A DNA stretch of 64,000 nucleotides from positions 620,001-684,000 of the forward strand of contig NZ_JAFCNB010000001.1 in the NCBI RefSeq assembly GCF_017896165.1, in the 5' to 3' direction. This DNA is from Microbispora oryzae (GTDB taxonomy: Bacteria; Actinomycetota; Actinomycetes; Streptosporangiales; Streptosporangiaceae). The notes beneath the pieces are model-generated. The model was not told where the DNA came from and searched no databases. It worked only from the letters and a program-made list of their open reading frames with translations. The position numbers were made by a program, and so were the translations under genes. Positions within the stretch are counted from its first letter, which is position 1. Each line of letters starts with the position of its first letter. This document shows, piece by piece, positions 17,070 through 25,897 of the stretch.

Positions 17070-19625
17070 TCACCCTCCGCGCAGGTCGGCGAGGAGTCCG
17101 GGCAGTTCGTCGGGTTTGACGAGAACTTCGCGCGCCTTGGAGCCCTCGCTCGGGCCGACCACGTTGCGGCTCTCCAGCAGGTCCATCAGGCGGCCCGCCT
17201 TGGCGAAACCGACCCGGAGCTTGCGCTGGAGCATCGAGGTCGAGCCGAACTGGGTCGACACGATCAGCTCGGCCGCCTGGACGAGCAGGTCGAGGTCGTC
17301 GCCGATCTCCTCGTCGATCTCACGCTTGGCGGCCGCCGGGGCGGCCACGTCGTCGCGGTACTCGGCCTGCATCTGCGCCTTGCAGTGCGCGACGACCTCG
17401 GCGATCTCCTTCTCCGAGATGAACGCGTTCTGCAGGCGCATGGGCTTGCTCGCGCCCATCGGCAGGAACAGGGCGTCACCCTGCCCGACGAGCTTCTCCG
17501 CGCCGGGCTGGTCGAGGATGACGCGGGAGTCGGCGAGCGACGACGTCGCGAACGCCAGCCGGGATGGCACGTTGGCCTTGATGAGTCCGGTGACCACGTC
17601 GACCGAGGGCCGCTGGGTCGCGATGACCAGGTGGATGCCGGCGGCGCGGGCGAGCTGGGTGATGCGGACGATCGAGTCCTCGACGTCGCGCGGGGCCACC
17701 ATCATCAGGTCGGCCAGCTCGTCGACGATCACCAGCAGATACGGGTACGGCTGGTAGACCCGCTCGCTCCCGGGCGGGGGCACGAGCTTGCCCGCCCGCA
17801 CGGCCTTGTTGAAGTCGTCGACGTGCCGGAAGCCGCTGGCCGCCAGGTCGTCATACCTGCGGTCCATCTCCCCCACGACCCATTCGAGGGCCTCGGCGGC
17901 CTTCTTCGGGTTCGTGATGATCGGGGTGATCAGGTGGGGGATGCCTTCATATGTGGTGAGCTCGACCCGCTTGGGATCGACCAGCACCATCCGCACCTCG
18001 TCCGGGGTCGCGCGCAGCAGGATCGACGAGATCAGGCCGTTGATGCAGGTGGACTTGCCCGCGCCGGTGGCGCCCGCGATCAGGATGTGCGGCATCTTGG
18101 CCAGGTTGGCCACGATCGTGCGGCCCTCGACGTCCTTGCCGAGGCCCACGATCATCGGATGGTGGTCGGCCTGCGCGACCTGCGAGCGCAGCACGTCGCC
18201 CAGCGACACGAGGTCCTTGTCCGTGTTGGGGATCTCCACGCCGATGGCCGACTTCCCCGGGATCGGGGAGAGAATCCGCACATCCGCCGACTTCACCGCG
18301 TACGCGATGTTCTTGGTTAGCGCGGTGACCTTCTCGACCTTGACCGCCGGGCCGAGCTCGATCTCGTAGCGGGTCACCGTCGGGCCGCGGGTGAACCCGA
18401 CGACCTGGGCGTCGATGGCGAACTGCTCAAGCACGCTGGTCAGCGCGTTGACGACGATCGTGTTGGCCTTGGTCTGCGGCTTCGGCTGGGTCCCCGGGCG
18501 CAGCAGCGTGAGGTCCGGAACGGTGTACGGGCCCTCCTGCGAGGAGAGCACCAGCTGCTCGACCTTGCGGGGCGCGGGCGTCGGCAGCGGAGGCTGCGGT
18601 GGCGCCTTCACCGGCTCGGGCGCCGGCGGCTCGGCCTCGTCGTCGTCCACCAGGCCCGGGACGATCTCCGGTGAGTGGTCCTTCTCCGCCAGCACCGGGG
18701 TGTCGTACGGCTTGACGTTGTCGCCGACCTCACGGGCACCGTCGTCCGGCTTGCGCCGTCTCCTCTTCGGCGCGGCGGAGCCGGGCTCGCCCTTCTCCTC
18801 CGGCCGTTCGAACAGCATCTGGTGGATCTCGGCGAGCCGCTCCGGGATGCGGTGCACCGGCGTGGCGGTGATCACCAGCAGGCCGAACCCGGACAGCAGC
18901 AGGAGCAACGGGATGGTGATGAACGCGGGCAGGATGCTGGCCGGCGGGGCCGACACGATGAACCCGACCATGCCGCCCGCCGCGGAGATCTTGTCCATGC
19001 CGTCGTCCGGGCCGCCCGAAGGGTAGGGCGTGCCGTGCGCCACGTGAACGACCCCGAGAAGGCCGACGAGGAGCGCCGTCCAGCCGACGCTCATCCGGCC
19101 GGTCTCGGCGTTCTGCTCCGGGTGGCGCAGCAGCCGCCAGGCGAGCAGCGCCAGGAGCACCGGCGCCGCCCAGGCCAGCGAGCCGACCGTGCCGCGGAGC
19201 ACGGCGCCGAGGAACGCGGCGAACCCCGTCTTCGCGTCCCACCAGGTCACCGCCGCGAGGACGACCGCCCCGGCCAGCACGGCGAGCCCGGCGCCGTCGC
19301 GCCGATGGGCGGGGTCGAGGTCGCGGGCGCCCTGGCCCAGCGCCCTGGCCACTCCGCCGACGCCGTGGGCCAGCACCAGCCACAGGGCGATGACCAGCCT
19401 GCCGATCATCAGGAAGAACCAGCTCACCGGGTCCTGACCGGTCGCGACGGGCCGCCTGGGGGCCGGCCGGGACGGCCGCGCCGGCCCCCGGCTCCGGGAG
19501 ACGGGCGTTCCCCCGCGGGCGCCCCCGCGCGAGGAGGCCGTGGGCCGCTTGGCGGATGCCGTACGAGACCCGTTTCGCTGCGTGGGGCGCTTTCCGGACC
19601 CCTGTCCGGACGTACGGGTGGCCAT
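17070..19625 (-). CDS. ftsK: FtsK/SpoIIIE-family DNA translocase
   Basis: 851 residues from MATRTSGQGSGKRPTQ. A basic, Ser/Arg/Pro-rich start precedes four membrane helices (about residues 65-260), an acidic/Pro-rich linker, the motor domain with Walker A GATGAGKS and Walker B region YLLVIVDELADLM, and a C-terminal gamma winged helix (AELIVSTQFGSTSMLQRKLRVGFAKAGRL) that reads KOPS-like sequences. It pumps chromosomal DNA at division or sporulation septa. An upstream in-frame extension to 19958 is rejected because it would run through the divergent HTH gene. The ribosome site before 19625 is weak. Confidence 0.93.
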   Translation of the reverse strand: MATRTSGQGSGKRPTQRNGSRTASAKRPTASSRGGARGGTPVSRSRGPARPSRPAPRRPVATGQDPVSWFFLMIGRLVIALWLVLAHGVGGVARALGQGARDLDPAHRRDGAGLAVLAGAVVLAAVTWWDAKTGFAAFLGAVLRGTVGSLAWAAPVLLALLAWRLLRHPEQNAETGRMSVGWTALLVGLLGVVHVAHGTPYPSGGPDDGMDKISAAGGMVGFIVSAPPASILPAFITIPLLLLLSGFGLLVITATPVHRIPERLAEIHQMLFERPEEKGEPGSAAPKRRRRKPDDGAREVGDNVKPYDTPVLAEKDHSPEIVPGLVDDDEAEPPAPEPVKAPPQPPLPTPAPRKVEQLVLSSQEGPYTVPDLTLLRPGTQPKPQTKANTIVVNALTSVLEQFAIDAQVVGFTRGPTVTRYEIELGPAVKVEKVTALTKNIAYAVKSADVRILSPIPGKSAIGVEIPNTDKDLVSLGDVLRSQVAQADHHPMIVGLGKDVEGRTIVANLAKMPHILIAGATGAGKSTCINGLISSILLRATPDEVRMVLVDPKRVELTTYEGIPHLITPIITNPKKAAEALEWVVGEMDRRYDDLAASGFRHVDDFNKAVRAGKLVPPPGSERVYQPYPYLLVIVDELADLMMVAPRDVEDSIVRITQLARAAGIHLVIATQRPSVDVVTGLIKANVPSRLAFATSSLADSRVILDQPGAEKLVGQGDALFLPMGASKPMRLQNAFISEKEIAEVVAHCKAQMQAEYRDDVAAPAAAKREIDEEIGDDLDLLVQAAELIVSTQFGSTSMLQRKLRVGFAKAGRLMDLLESRNVVGPSEGSKAREVLVKPDELPGLLADLRGG

Positions 19626-19737
19626 GATGCCGAAGTTACCGGGGAGGACACCCGGACGCGCGGAAGGCTCGCCGAAGCGAATCGCCCCAATCGGGCATGC
19701 CCATTCAACCCTGACACATGTGTGCCCGCCTTTGCGC

Positions 19738-19766
19738 TTGACAGCGCAGCGCGTCACGTGAAAGCT
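19738..19766 (+). promoter_or_regulatory. Possible promoter for the HTH/membrane protein pair
   Basis: TTGACA (19738-19743) is a perfect -35 hexamer; the -10 at 17 bp spacing (AAAGCT) is poor. The AT-rich AAAGCTTTTGTTTACG just before the gene, including palindromic AAAGCTTT (19761-19768), could be an operator for the HTH protein. Confidence 0.35.
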
Positions 19767-19790
19767 TTTGTTTACGCATGAAAGGTCGAG

Positions 19791-20123
19791 GTGGTGAGCA
19801 AGACAGACGACATCAGCGGCGACGAACTCCTGAGGACGTTGTCCGCGCTGTCCAACCCCCATCGGCTGCGCGTGATCGCAGCCCTGGCCGAGGGGAGACG
19901 GTACGTCAGCCAGCTCGCCAGGGAGATGAGCATGAGCCGGCCGTTGCTGACGGTGCACCTGCGGAAGCTGGAGTCGGCCGGCCTGGTCACCGGATCACTG
20001 GAACTATCGGAGGACGGAAAGGCGATGAAGTTCTACGAGTTGGCGGAGTTCGAGCTCCTGCTGACCCCGGAGAGCGTGGCACGGGCCGCGACGACCCTGT
20101 CGGAGGGCACCGGCGATGAATGA
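19791..20123 (+). CDS. ArsR-like winged-helix regulator
   Basis: 110 residues. A winged HTH spans residues ~10-85 (ALSNPHRLRVIAALAEGRRYVSQLAREM, then RPLLTVHLRKLESAGLV). No metal-binding Cys cluster is visible, so metal sensing is unlikely. GTG GTG gives two possible starts. The gene is divergent from ftsK and overlaps the next gene by 8 bp, which suggests it controls or works with that small membrane protein. Confidence 0.8.
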   Translation: MVSKTDDISGDELLRTLSALSNPHRLRVIAALAEGRRYVSQLAREMSMSRPLLTVHLRKLESAGLVTGSLELSEDGKAMKFYELAEFELLLTPESVARAATTLSEGTGDE

Positions 20124-20349
20124 CAACGTGCTCGTCCTCGGCATCATCATCGCCGCGACCGTGCTCCTGATCGTCGCGATCTGGCAGGTCACGGCCGCCT
20201 ACCGGGCCCGTGCGCTGATCTCCCGCGAGCAGTCGTTCCGCACGCTGAGCGAGGAGTCGGCGGCCGCCATGGGGCGGGTCGCCGACGAGCTCACCGAGCT
20301 GCGCGAGCGCGTCGCCTCCCTTGAGCGCCTGCTCAAGGAAATCGACTGA
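20116..20349 (+). CDS. Small membrane-anchored coiled-coil protein, function unknown
   Basis: 77 residues: one N-terminal membrane helix (VLVLGIIIAATVLLIVAIW, residues ~5-24) and a charged coiled-coil tail ending RVADELTELRERVASLERLLKEID. It is coupled to the upstream HTH gene by an 8-bp overlap. I do not recognise a named family. The layout suggests a membrane-tethered partner of the regulator, which is an inference. Confidence 0.75.
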   Translation: MNDNVLVLGIIIAATVLLIVAIWQVTAAYRARALISREQSFRTLSEESAAAMGRVADELTELRERVASLERLLKEID

Positions 20350-20382
20350 CCCGACACAAACGACACGACACGACCGACGACA

Positions 20383-20418
20383 GCGTGGGCCGCCGAGCGG
20401 CAACTCGGCGACCCACGC
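20383..20418 (+). terminator. Strong hairpin after the small membrane protein gene
   Basis: A 15-bp stem (20383-20397 against 20404-20418) with one mismatch and a 6-nt loop begins 33 bp after the stop codon. It is the clearest factor-independent-like structure in the left half, although no U tract follows. Confidence 0.75.
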
Positions 20419-20592
20419 AGGGAGCGGTGGACCCGGCCGGCAAGCCGGATCCGACGTACCACACACGGCCCGCGGCGAGCGCCAACTCATTCATCCGCGG
20501 AACCGTGCTGACCAGTACCGACGTCCCCTGGAAGGACAGCACACCGTGCACGCATCCGGCAAGTCCAGTCAGCCGGGCGGGGGTGGGGAGCG

Positions 20593-21204
20593 GTGATCTC
20601 CTCTCTCGCCGACCTCGCCGACACCCTGGCGGGGCAGCACGGCCCGGCCGTCGTGCTCGCCACGTTCCTCTTCATGGCCGCCGAGACCTCCCTGCTCGTG
20701 GGCCTGCTGGTCCCCGGCGACGCCGCCGTCCTGCTCTTCGGCACGACCGTCGGCACGCCCTGGCAGTACGCGGCACTGATCGCCGCGGCCGCCCTCGGCG
20801 CCATGATGGGCGAGACCATCGGCTACCTCATCGGCAGCCGGTACGGCACGGCCGTCCGATACTCGCGCCTCGGCCGCAGGCTCGGCGAGGGCCGCTGGGC
20901 CCGGGCCGAGGAGGTCGCCCGCGGCGAGAGCGGCGGCAGGGCGCTGATCGCCACCCGCTTCGTGCCCGTCCTGCACTCCATGGTGCCCGTCATCGCCGGC
21001 ACTCTCGGCATGCCGTACCGCCGCTTCATCGCCTGGGAGGCGGCCGGCTGCCTGGTGTGGGCCGCCACCTATCTCGGCATCGGCGCGCTGGCCGGGACCG
21101 CGCTGCGCGCGCACGGGAGCCAGATGGGCTACGCCGCGTCCGCCGTGCTCGTCGCGCTCATCCTCACCGTCACCGCCGTGAGCAGGAAGGTGCGCCGCCG
21201 ATGA
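20593..21204 (+). CDS. DedA-family membrane protein
   Basis: 203 residues with 4-5 hydrophobic segments. The conserved DedA core is visible: ETSLLVGLLVPGDAA, GETIGYLIGSRYG and the R-F-x-P-x-x-x-S/H-x-x-P-x-x-A-G type segment (TRFVPVLHSMVPVIAGTLGMPYRRF). DedA proteins include lipid scramblases/flippases for undecaprenyl phosphate and phospholipids. The GTG start has a weak GGGGAGCG upstream. It overlaps the next gene by ATGA. Confidence 0.88.
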   Translation: MISSLADLADTLAGQHGPAVVLATFLFMAAETSLLVGLLVPGDAAVLLFGTTVGTPWQYAALIAAAALGAMMGETIGYLIGSRYGTAVRYSRLGRRLGEGRWARAEEVARGESGGRALIATRFVPVLHSMVPVIAGTLGMPYRRFIAWEAAGCLVWAATYLGIGALAGTALRAHGSQMGYAASAVLVALILTVTAVSRKVRRR

Positions 21205-22094
21205 CCGCGACCCTGGCCGCCGCCGAGGTGGCGCTCGGCGGCTCGCTCTCCTTCGCCCTCGGAGCCGCCCTCCAGCAGTACGAGGCCGCGTCCGGCACGT
21301 CCAGCGCGTCCCTCCTGGGGCGCCTCGCCATCCTCATGCGCAGGCCCCGGTGGCTCCTCGGCGGCGTGGCGATCCTGGCGGGCGGGCTGCTGCACTTCCT
21401 CGCCCTCGGGCTCGGCCCGCTGACCGTGGTGCAGCCGATGACGGTGGCGAGCCTGCTGTTCGCCGTGCCGATCGCCGCCATGCTGCACCACCGCCGTCCG
21501 GCCCGCTCCGAGCTCGCCGCCGCGGCCGCGGTCACCGCCGGGCTCATCGCGCTCGTGCTGCTCGTCCCGCCCACGACGGCGGCCCCCCATCTGACGTCCG
21601 GCGACGCGCTGCGCTTCCTGCCGATCACCGCGCTGCTCGCGCTGCTCTGCCACCTCGCCGGGAAGCGGGTCTCGCCGCGAGCCCGCGCCGCCCTGCTGGC
21701 GATCGCGTCCGGGCTGATGTACGCCTCCGCGGCCACGCTCAACCGGGTGATCGCCGAGGGCGCCCTCCACGACGTCTCCCGCCTGCTGAACTGGTTCACG
21801 CTCGTGATGCCGTTCGTCGCGGCGAGCGCGCTCGTGCTGCTGCAGAGCGCCTACTCCACGGGCCACTTCGGCGTCGCGTACGCCACGGTCCAGGTGGCCG
21901 ATCCCGTGACCGCCGTTACCGTCGGCGTGCTCCTGCTGCACGAGCGGCTGCCCGTCGACCCCGGCGGCCTCGCGGGCGCCCTCGCCGCCGCCGCGCTGGT
22001 GGTCGCCGGCACGGCCGCGCTCGGACGGCGCTCGCCGGACACCGGCCACGCCGAGGCGAGCCCGGCGGCGCCGGCCGTCACCACGGCCGCCTAG
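21201..22094 (+). CDS. DMT-superfamily (EamA-like) membrane transporter
   Basis: 297 residues, about ten hydrophobic segments, EamA-like halves (GPLTVVQPMTVASLLFAVPIAAML and YATVQVADPVTAVTVGVLLLHERL). The start ATG overlaps the dedA stop, so the two membrane proteins are translated together. Substrate is unknown. Its neighbours (DedA, acyltransferases, ino1) would fit envelope-lipid work, but that is guilt by association. Confidence 0.82.
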   Translation: MTATLAAAEVALGGSLSFALGAALQQYEAASGTSSASLLGRLAILMRRPRWLLGGVAILAGGLLHFLALGLGPLTVVQPMTVASLLFAVPIAAMLHHRRPARSELAAAAAVTAGLIALVLLVPPTTAAPHLTSGDALRFLPITALLALLCHLAGKRVSPRARAALLAIASGLMYASAATLNRVIAEGALHDVSRLLNWFTLVMPFVAASALVLLQSAYSTGHFGVAYATVQVADPVTAVTVGVLLLHERLPVDPGGLAGALAAAALVVAGTAALGRRSPDTGHAEASPAAPAVTTAA

Positions 22095-22101
22095 ACAGAG
22101 C

Positions 22102-22141
22102 CGCCAGCGCCGTCCAGCGCAGTCCAGCGCAGCCCAGGGCC
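22102..22141 (+). repeat. 10-bp tandem repeats after the DMT transporter gene
   Basis: GTCCAGCGCA is present twice exactly (22112-22131), flanked by a degenerate copy on each side. It begins 8 bp after the stop codon. Confidence 0.65.
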
Positions 22142-22181
22142 ACCGGATCGGCCCGGGCCGCGCCCGGCCCCGCCCGATCGG

Positions 22182-22246
22182 CCGGTCTGTCACCCCGGTC
22201 CCTCGCGCCGGTTTCCCACGCCGGTCTCTCATGCCGGTCTCTCATG
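22182..22246 (+). repeat. Five 13-bp tandem repeats upstream of the OlsB-like gene
   Basis: Five gapless 13-bp units fill 22182-22246. The last two are identical (CCGGTCTCTCATG); the first three differ at 3-5 positions. All begin CCGGT. A sixth CCG starts directly after, followed by the ribosome site AAGGAAG of the next gene. The array therefore sits in the promoter or 5' leader. Confidence 0.85.
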
Positions 22247-22263
22247 CCGAAGGAAGCTCCGCC

Positions 22264-23091
22264 ATGTCTCCCTTCATCACGCCCTCCAGCCCCTCCGGTT
22301 CCCCGTACACGCTGGCCCTCGCCCAGGACAGCGCGGACGTGTGGGACGCCCTCCGGCTCCGGCACCAGGTGCTGCCGGCCGAGCTCGGGACCGGGCGCGT
22401 CTCCCCCGTCCCCGGGATCGACATCGAGGAGATCGACCTCTCCTGCGACCACGTTCTCGTCAGGGAACGGGCGACCGGGCTGGTCGCCGGCACCTGCCGG
22501 CTGCTGCCCCCCGCCCGTGCCCGGATCCTGCACGCCGACGGACGGTTCGACCTGGGCCGGCTCGCGGGGATACGGCGGCATCTGGTCGAGGTGGGCCGCG
22601 TGTGCCTGCACCCCGCTCACCGCGACGGCGCCGTCATGCGTCTGCTGTGGAGCGGCATGGGCGCCTACGCTCGCGAGCGGGGGCACACCTGGCTCGCCGG
22701 GTCGTATCCCGTGCCCCTGCACGACGGCGGCGTCCTCGCCGCGGGGGTGTGGGACCGCGTGTCGCGCGGTCACCTGGCCCCGCCCCACCTGCGGGTGTCG
22801 CCCCTCGGCCCGTGGCCGTCACCGTGGCCGTCACCGTGGCCGCCCTCCGAGTCGCCTCCCGGCCCGCCGCCGCAGTCGCCCGAGTCGCCGCCGGGGTCGC
22901 CCCCGGCCTCCTCGGCCGGCGAGCGGTTCCGGGTGCCGCCGCTGCTGCAGGGCCACCTCCGGCTGGGTGCTCGCGTCTGCGGGCCGCCGGCCCACGACCC
23001 GGTCTACTGCACGGCCGAGTTCTTCCTGCTCCTCTCCCTGAACGACACCGACAACCGGTACGCCCGCCACGTCTTCGGAGTTGCCGCATGA
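22264..23091 (+). CDS. OlsB-like GNAT-fold N-acyltransferase with Pro-rich insert
   Basis: 275 residues. The fold and core segments (VWDALRLRHQVLPAEL, VRERATGLVAGTCRLLPP, LVEVGRVCLHPAHRDGAVMRLLW) match the acyl-ACP N-acyltransferase family that makes lyso-ornithine lipid. A roughly 45-residue Ser/Pro/Trp-rich insert (including PSPWPSPWPP) interrupts the C-terminal part and comes from a 12-bp DNA repeat around 22811-22845. The ATG at 22264 has AAGGAAG at good spacing; an earlier ATG lies in the 13-bp repeats. It overlaps the PlsC-like gene by ATGA, giving an OlsB-OlsA-like pair. Confidence 0.78.
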   Translation: MSPFITPSSPSGSPYTLALAQDSADVWDALRLRHQVLPAELGTGRVSPVPGIDIEEIDLSCDHVLVRERATGLVAGTCRLLPPARARILHADGRFDLGRLAGIRRHLVEVGRVCLHPAHRDGAVMRLLWSGMGAYARERGHTWLAGSYPVPLHDGGVLAAGVWDRVSRGHLAPPHLRVSPLGPWPSPWPSPWPPSESPPGPPPQSPESPPGSPPASSAGERFRVPPLLQGHLRLGARVCGPPAHDPVYCTAEFFLLLSLNDTDNRYARHVFGVAA

Positions 23092-24002
23092 GCGTCTGGA
23101 TCCCCGACTCCCCCTGCACCCCGGAAACCTGCATAACGGCCCCCGCCGCCACGGCAGGAGCGGGCCGCCGCCTGGCCCGCGGCTGCGGCGTCCTCCTCAT
23201 GATCGCCACAGGGTTCGTCCTGGCGCTCGTCGCCCGGCGGCTGCGGGCGGACGCCCGCGCCCGTGTCGCCCGGGCGTGGACCCGGCTGGCGGTCCGGGCG
23301 ATCGGCGTGCGCACGACGGTGACCGGCGACCTGGCGGGCTACCTCGCGGGCGACTCCGGCGGGGTGCTCCTGGTGGCCAACCACATCTCGTGGCTCGACC
23401 CGCTCGTGCTGTCGGCCGCCCGGCCCTGCCGGATGGTCTCCCAGCACGAGGTCAGCACGTGGCCGGTGCTCGGCACCCTGGTCGCCGGCGCGGGGACCAT
23501 CTTCCACCGGCGCGAGCGCCTGCACGCCCTGCCCGGAACGGTCGGACGGGTGCGGGACGCGCTGCGCGCCGGGGACGCCGTGACCGTCTTCCCCGAGGCC
23601 ACCACCCTGTGCGGGGCCGAACCCGTCCGCTTCCGCGCCGCGTTCTTCCAGGCGGCCGTGGACGCGGGCGTCCCCGTGCGGCCGATCGCGGTGCGATACC
23701 GGGACGCCTACGGCCGGCCGGCCACCGACCCCGCCTACATCGGGGACGACACGATGGCCGGGTCGCTGCGCCGGGTGATCCGGGCCCGCTCGCTCGTCGC
23801 CGAGGTGACCGCGCTGCCGGAGATATCCCCGAGCGAGCTGTCGGGTTCCCGCCACGACAGGCGCTTCCTCGCCCGCCTCGCCCAGCGGGCCGTGGCGGAT
23901 GAGCTGGGGCTGAGCGGCTCCGGAACGTTCCCGGCCGAGGCCGCCGCCGACCGGCCGGGCGGCTGTCCGATACCCGACAACCGTCTGGTCGGGGCTCGCT
24001 GA
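23088..24002 (+). CDS. PlsC-type 1-acylglycerol-3-phosphate (or lyso-aminolipid) O-acyltransferase
   Basis: 304 residues. After an N-terminal membrane helix (GVLLMIATGFVLALVARRL) it has the acyltransferase motifs NHISWLD (HxxxxD), HRRERL and FPEATT. Coupled to the OlsB-like gene, it probably performs the second acylation of an ornithine-lipid-like molecule, as OlsA does. A general lysophosphatidate acyltransferase role remains possible. Confidence 0.82.
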   Translation: MSVWIPDSPCTPETCITAPAATAGAGRRLARGCGVLLMIATGFVLALVARRLRADARARVARAWTRLAVRAIGVRTTVTGDLAGYLAGDSGGVLLVANHISWLDPLVLSAARPCRMVSQHEVSTWPVLGTLVAGAGTIFHRRERLHALPGTVGRVRDALRAGDAVTVFPEATTLCGAEPVRFRAAFFQAAVDAGVPVRPIAVRYRDAYGRPATDPAYIGDDTMAGSLRRVIRARSLVAEVTALPEISPSELSGSRHDRRFLARLAQRAVADELGLSGSGTFPAEAAADRPGGCPIPDNRLVGAR

Positions 24003-24054
24003 GCTGGTCTTGGATGGCTAGCGAATCCCCACTTCAGCGACGGGAGCAAACCGA

Positions 24055-25134
24055 ATGGGTTCGGTACGCGTGGCCATCGTCGGCGTAGGCAACTGCGCCA
24101 CCTCCCTCATTCAGGGCGTCCATTTCTACCGGGACGCGGATCCGGGCAGTCGGGTGCCGGGCCTGATGCACGTGCGGTTCGGCGATTACCACGTGGGTGA
24201 CGTGGAGTTCGTCGCGGCCTTCGACGTGGACGCCAAGAAGGTCGGCCGCGACCTGTCGGAGGCCATCGTGGCCTCCGAAAACAACACCATCAGCATCTGC
24301 GACGTGCCCCCGCTGGGCGTCACCGTCCAGCGCGGCCCCACCTTCGACGGCCTCGGCGCCTACTACCGAGAGATCATCGAAGAGTCCGACGAACACCCCG
24401 TCGACGTCGTCCAGGCCCTCAAGGACGCCCAGGTCGACGTCCTGGTCTCCTACCTGCCCGTCGGCTCCGAAGAAGCCGACCGCTACTACGCCCAGTGCGC
24501 CATCGACGCCAAGGTCGCCTTCGTCAACGCCCTGCCCGTCTTCATCGCCTCCGACCCCGAATGGGCCGCCAAGTTCACCGCCGCCGGCGTCCCGATCGTC
24601 GGCGACGACATCAAATCCCAGGTCGGCGCCACCATCACCCACCGCGTCCTGGCCAAACTGTTCGAAGACCGCGGCGTCGAACTGCTGCGCACCTACCAGC
24701 TCAACTTCGGCGGCAACATGGACTTCATGAACATGCTGGAGCGCACCCGCCTCCAGTCCAAGAAGATCTCCAAGACCCAGTCGGTCACCTCCCAGATCCC
24801 GCACGAGATGGCCAAGGCCGACGTCCACATCGGCCCCTCCGACCACGTGCCCTGGCTCGACGACCGCAAATGGGCCTACGTCCGCCTCGAAGGCCGCTCC
24901 TTCGGCGACACCCCCCTCAACCTCGAATACAAACTCGAGGTCTGGGACTCCCCCAACTCCGCCGGCATCATCATCGACGCCGTCCGCGCCGCCAAGATCG
25001 CCCTCGACCGCGGCATCGGCGGCCCGCTGCTGTCGCCGTCGTCCTACTTCATGAAGTCACCGCCGGAGCAGTACTCCGACGACACCGCCCGCGACGCCGT
25101 CGAGAAGTTCATCCGCGGCGAGCTCGAGCGCTGA
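24055..25134 (+). CDS. ino1: Inositol-3-phosphate synthase (myo-inositol-1-phosphate synthase)
   Basis: 359 residues, the actinobacterial short form. NAD-binding [12 protein letters not shown] at the N-terminus and the conserved [12 protein letters not shown] and [11 protein letters not shown] segments identify it. It converts glucose-6-phosphate to inositol phosphate for phosphatidylinositol and mycothiol. The codon choice here is noticeably more uniform and C-ending than in neighbours, consistent with high expression. It borders the biosynthetic cluster but is expected as a housekeeping gene. Confidence 0.93.
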   Translation: MGSVRVAIVGVGNCATSLIQGVHFYRDADPGSRVPGLMHVRFGDYHVGDVEFVAAFDVDAKKVGRDLSEAIVASENNTISICDVPPLGVTVQRGPTFDGLGAYYREIIEESDEHPVDVVQALKDAQVDVLVSYLPVGSEEADRYYAQCAIDAKVAFVNALPVFIASDPEWAAKFTAAGVPIVGDDIKSQVGATITHRVLAKLFEDRGVELLRTYQLNFGGNMDFMNMLERTRLQSKKISKTQSVTSQIPHEMAKADVHIGPSDHVPWLDDRKWAYVRLEGRSFGDTPLNLEYKLEVWDSPNSAGIIIDAVRAAKIALDRGIGGPLLSPSSYFMKSPPEQYSDDTARDAVEKFIRGELER

Positions 25135-25147
25135 ACCGCTCCGGGCG

Positions 25148-25897
25148 TCACGGGCTCCATCCGGCCGTGACCACCCGGACGGGTTCGGCGCCCGCGAGGG
25201 CGACCGCCCCCACGAAGCCCTCATCAACCTCGACGTCCCACACCAGCCAGGGGCCCGGTAGCGTTCCGGTGGGATCCCGCACGAGAAGCGGGCCCGGAGC
25301 GCCGACAGGCAACCGGAGCCCCTGCGCCAGGCGCGCCCCCGCGGCCTTCACACAGGCCTCCCTGCGCGTCCACAGCCGCGCGAACCGCTCGCCCACACCC
25401 TCGCCCTCGCCGTCCTCCAGGTAGCGGCCGTCCTCGGCCGGGAAGAACCGGGCGGCGAACGCCCCGGCGTCGAAGGCCGGGCGCGCGGTCTCCACGTCGA
25501 CGCCGACGGGCCGTCCCCCGGTGACCGCGACCAGCGCCACGTCGCCCGAGTGCGACAGGTTCCACTCCACGTCCGCCCGGCCGGCCACGCGCGGCTTGCC
25601 GTTCGGCCCGGCCGTCCAGCGCAGCGCCCCGGGCGGTACGCCCAGACGCGCGGACAGGATGTGGCGGAGCGCGCCGTGGGCCACGACATACCGCCTGCGG
25701 TGGCCGGCGCTGACGAGGCGGTCGGCCCTCGCCCGCTCCCGGCCGTCGAGCACCGGCCGCAGCCGCGCGACGACGTCGTCACCCACGTCGAGCCGGATCC
25801 GCCACACCCGCACCGTCTCGGGCGTCACCGTCTCGGGCGTCACCGTCTCGGGCGTCACCGTCTCAGTCATCACCGGCTCAGTCATCGGCCCGGCCAT
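25148..25897 (-). CDS. Sfp-type 4'-phosphopantetheinyl transferase
   Basis: 249 residues. Diagnostic motifs are WNLSHSGDVALVAV, VGVDVE and RLWTRREACVKAAG (WxxKEA-like, with Arg for the first Lys). It would activate the two carrier proteins of the adjacent cluster by adding phosphopantetheine to their Ser. The N-terminus holds a TVTPE repeat from 18-bp DNA units. Several ATGs (25897, 25885, 25870) are possible starts; the first overlaps the condensation gene by 20 bp. Confidence 0.88.
   Translation of the reverse strand: MAGPMTEPVMTETVTPETVTPETVTPETVRVWRIRLDVGDDVVARLRPVLDGRERARADRLVSAGHRRRYVVAHGALRHILSARLGVPPGALRWTAGPNGKPRVAGRADVEWNLSHSGDVALVAVTGGRPVGVDVETARPAFDAGAFAARFFPAEDGRYLEDGEGEGVGERFARLWTRREACVKAAGARLAQGLRLPVGAPGPLLVRDPTGTLPGPWLVWDVEVDEGFVGAVALAGAEPVRVVTAGWSP
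25795..25866 (-). repeat. 18-bp-periodic tandem repeat in the PPTase N-terminus
   Basis: Successive copies of CGTCTCGGGCGTCAC (15 bp, plus closely related 15-18-bp variants) encode the repeated Thr-Val-Thr-Pro-Glu tract just after the start. The tract precedes the enzyme fold and is probably dispensable. Confidence 0.7.

Noticed and set aside
19626-19958. N-terminal extension of FtsK
   Set aside because: It would run antisense through the divergent HTH gene; MATRTSG at 19625 is the only sensible start.
22182-22246. 13-bp repeats as a CRISPR array or plasmid origin
   Set aside because: Units are gapless with no spacers, and there are no cas or rep genes.
24055-25134. ino1 as a confirmed member of the biosynthetic cluster
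   Set aside because: It is expected in every actinomycete for inositol lipids and mycothiol and faces away from the cluster; membership stays only a possibility.
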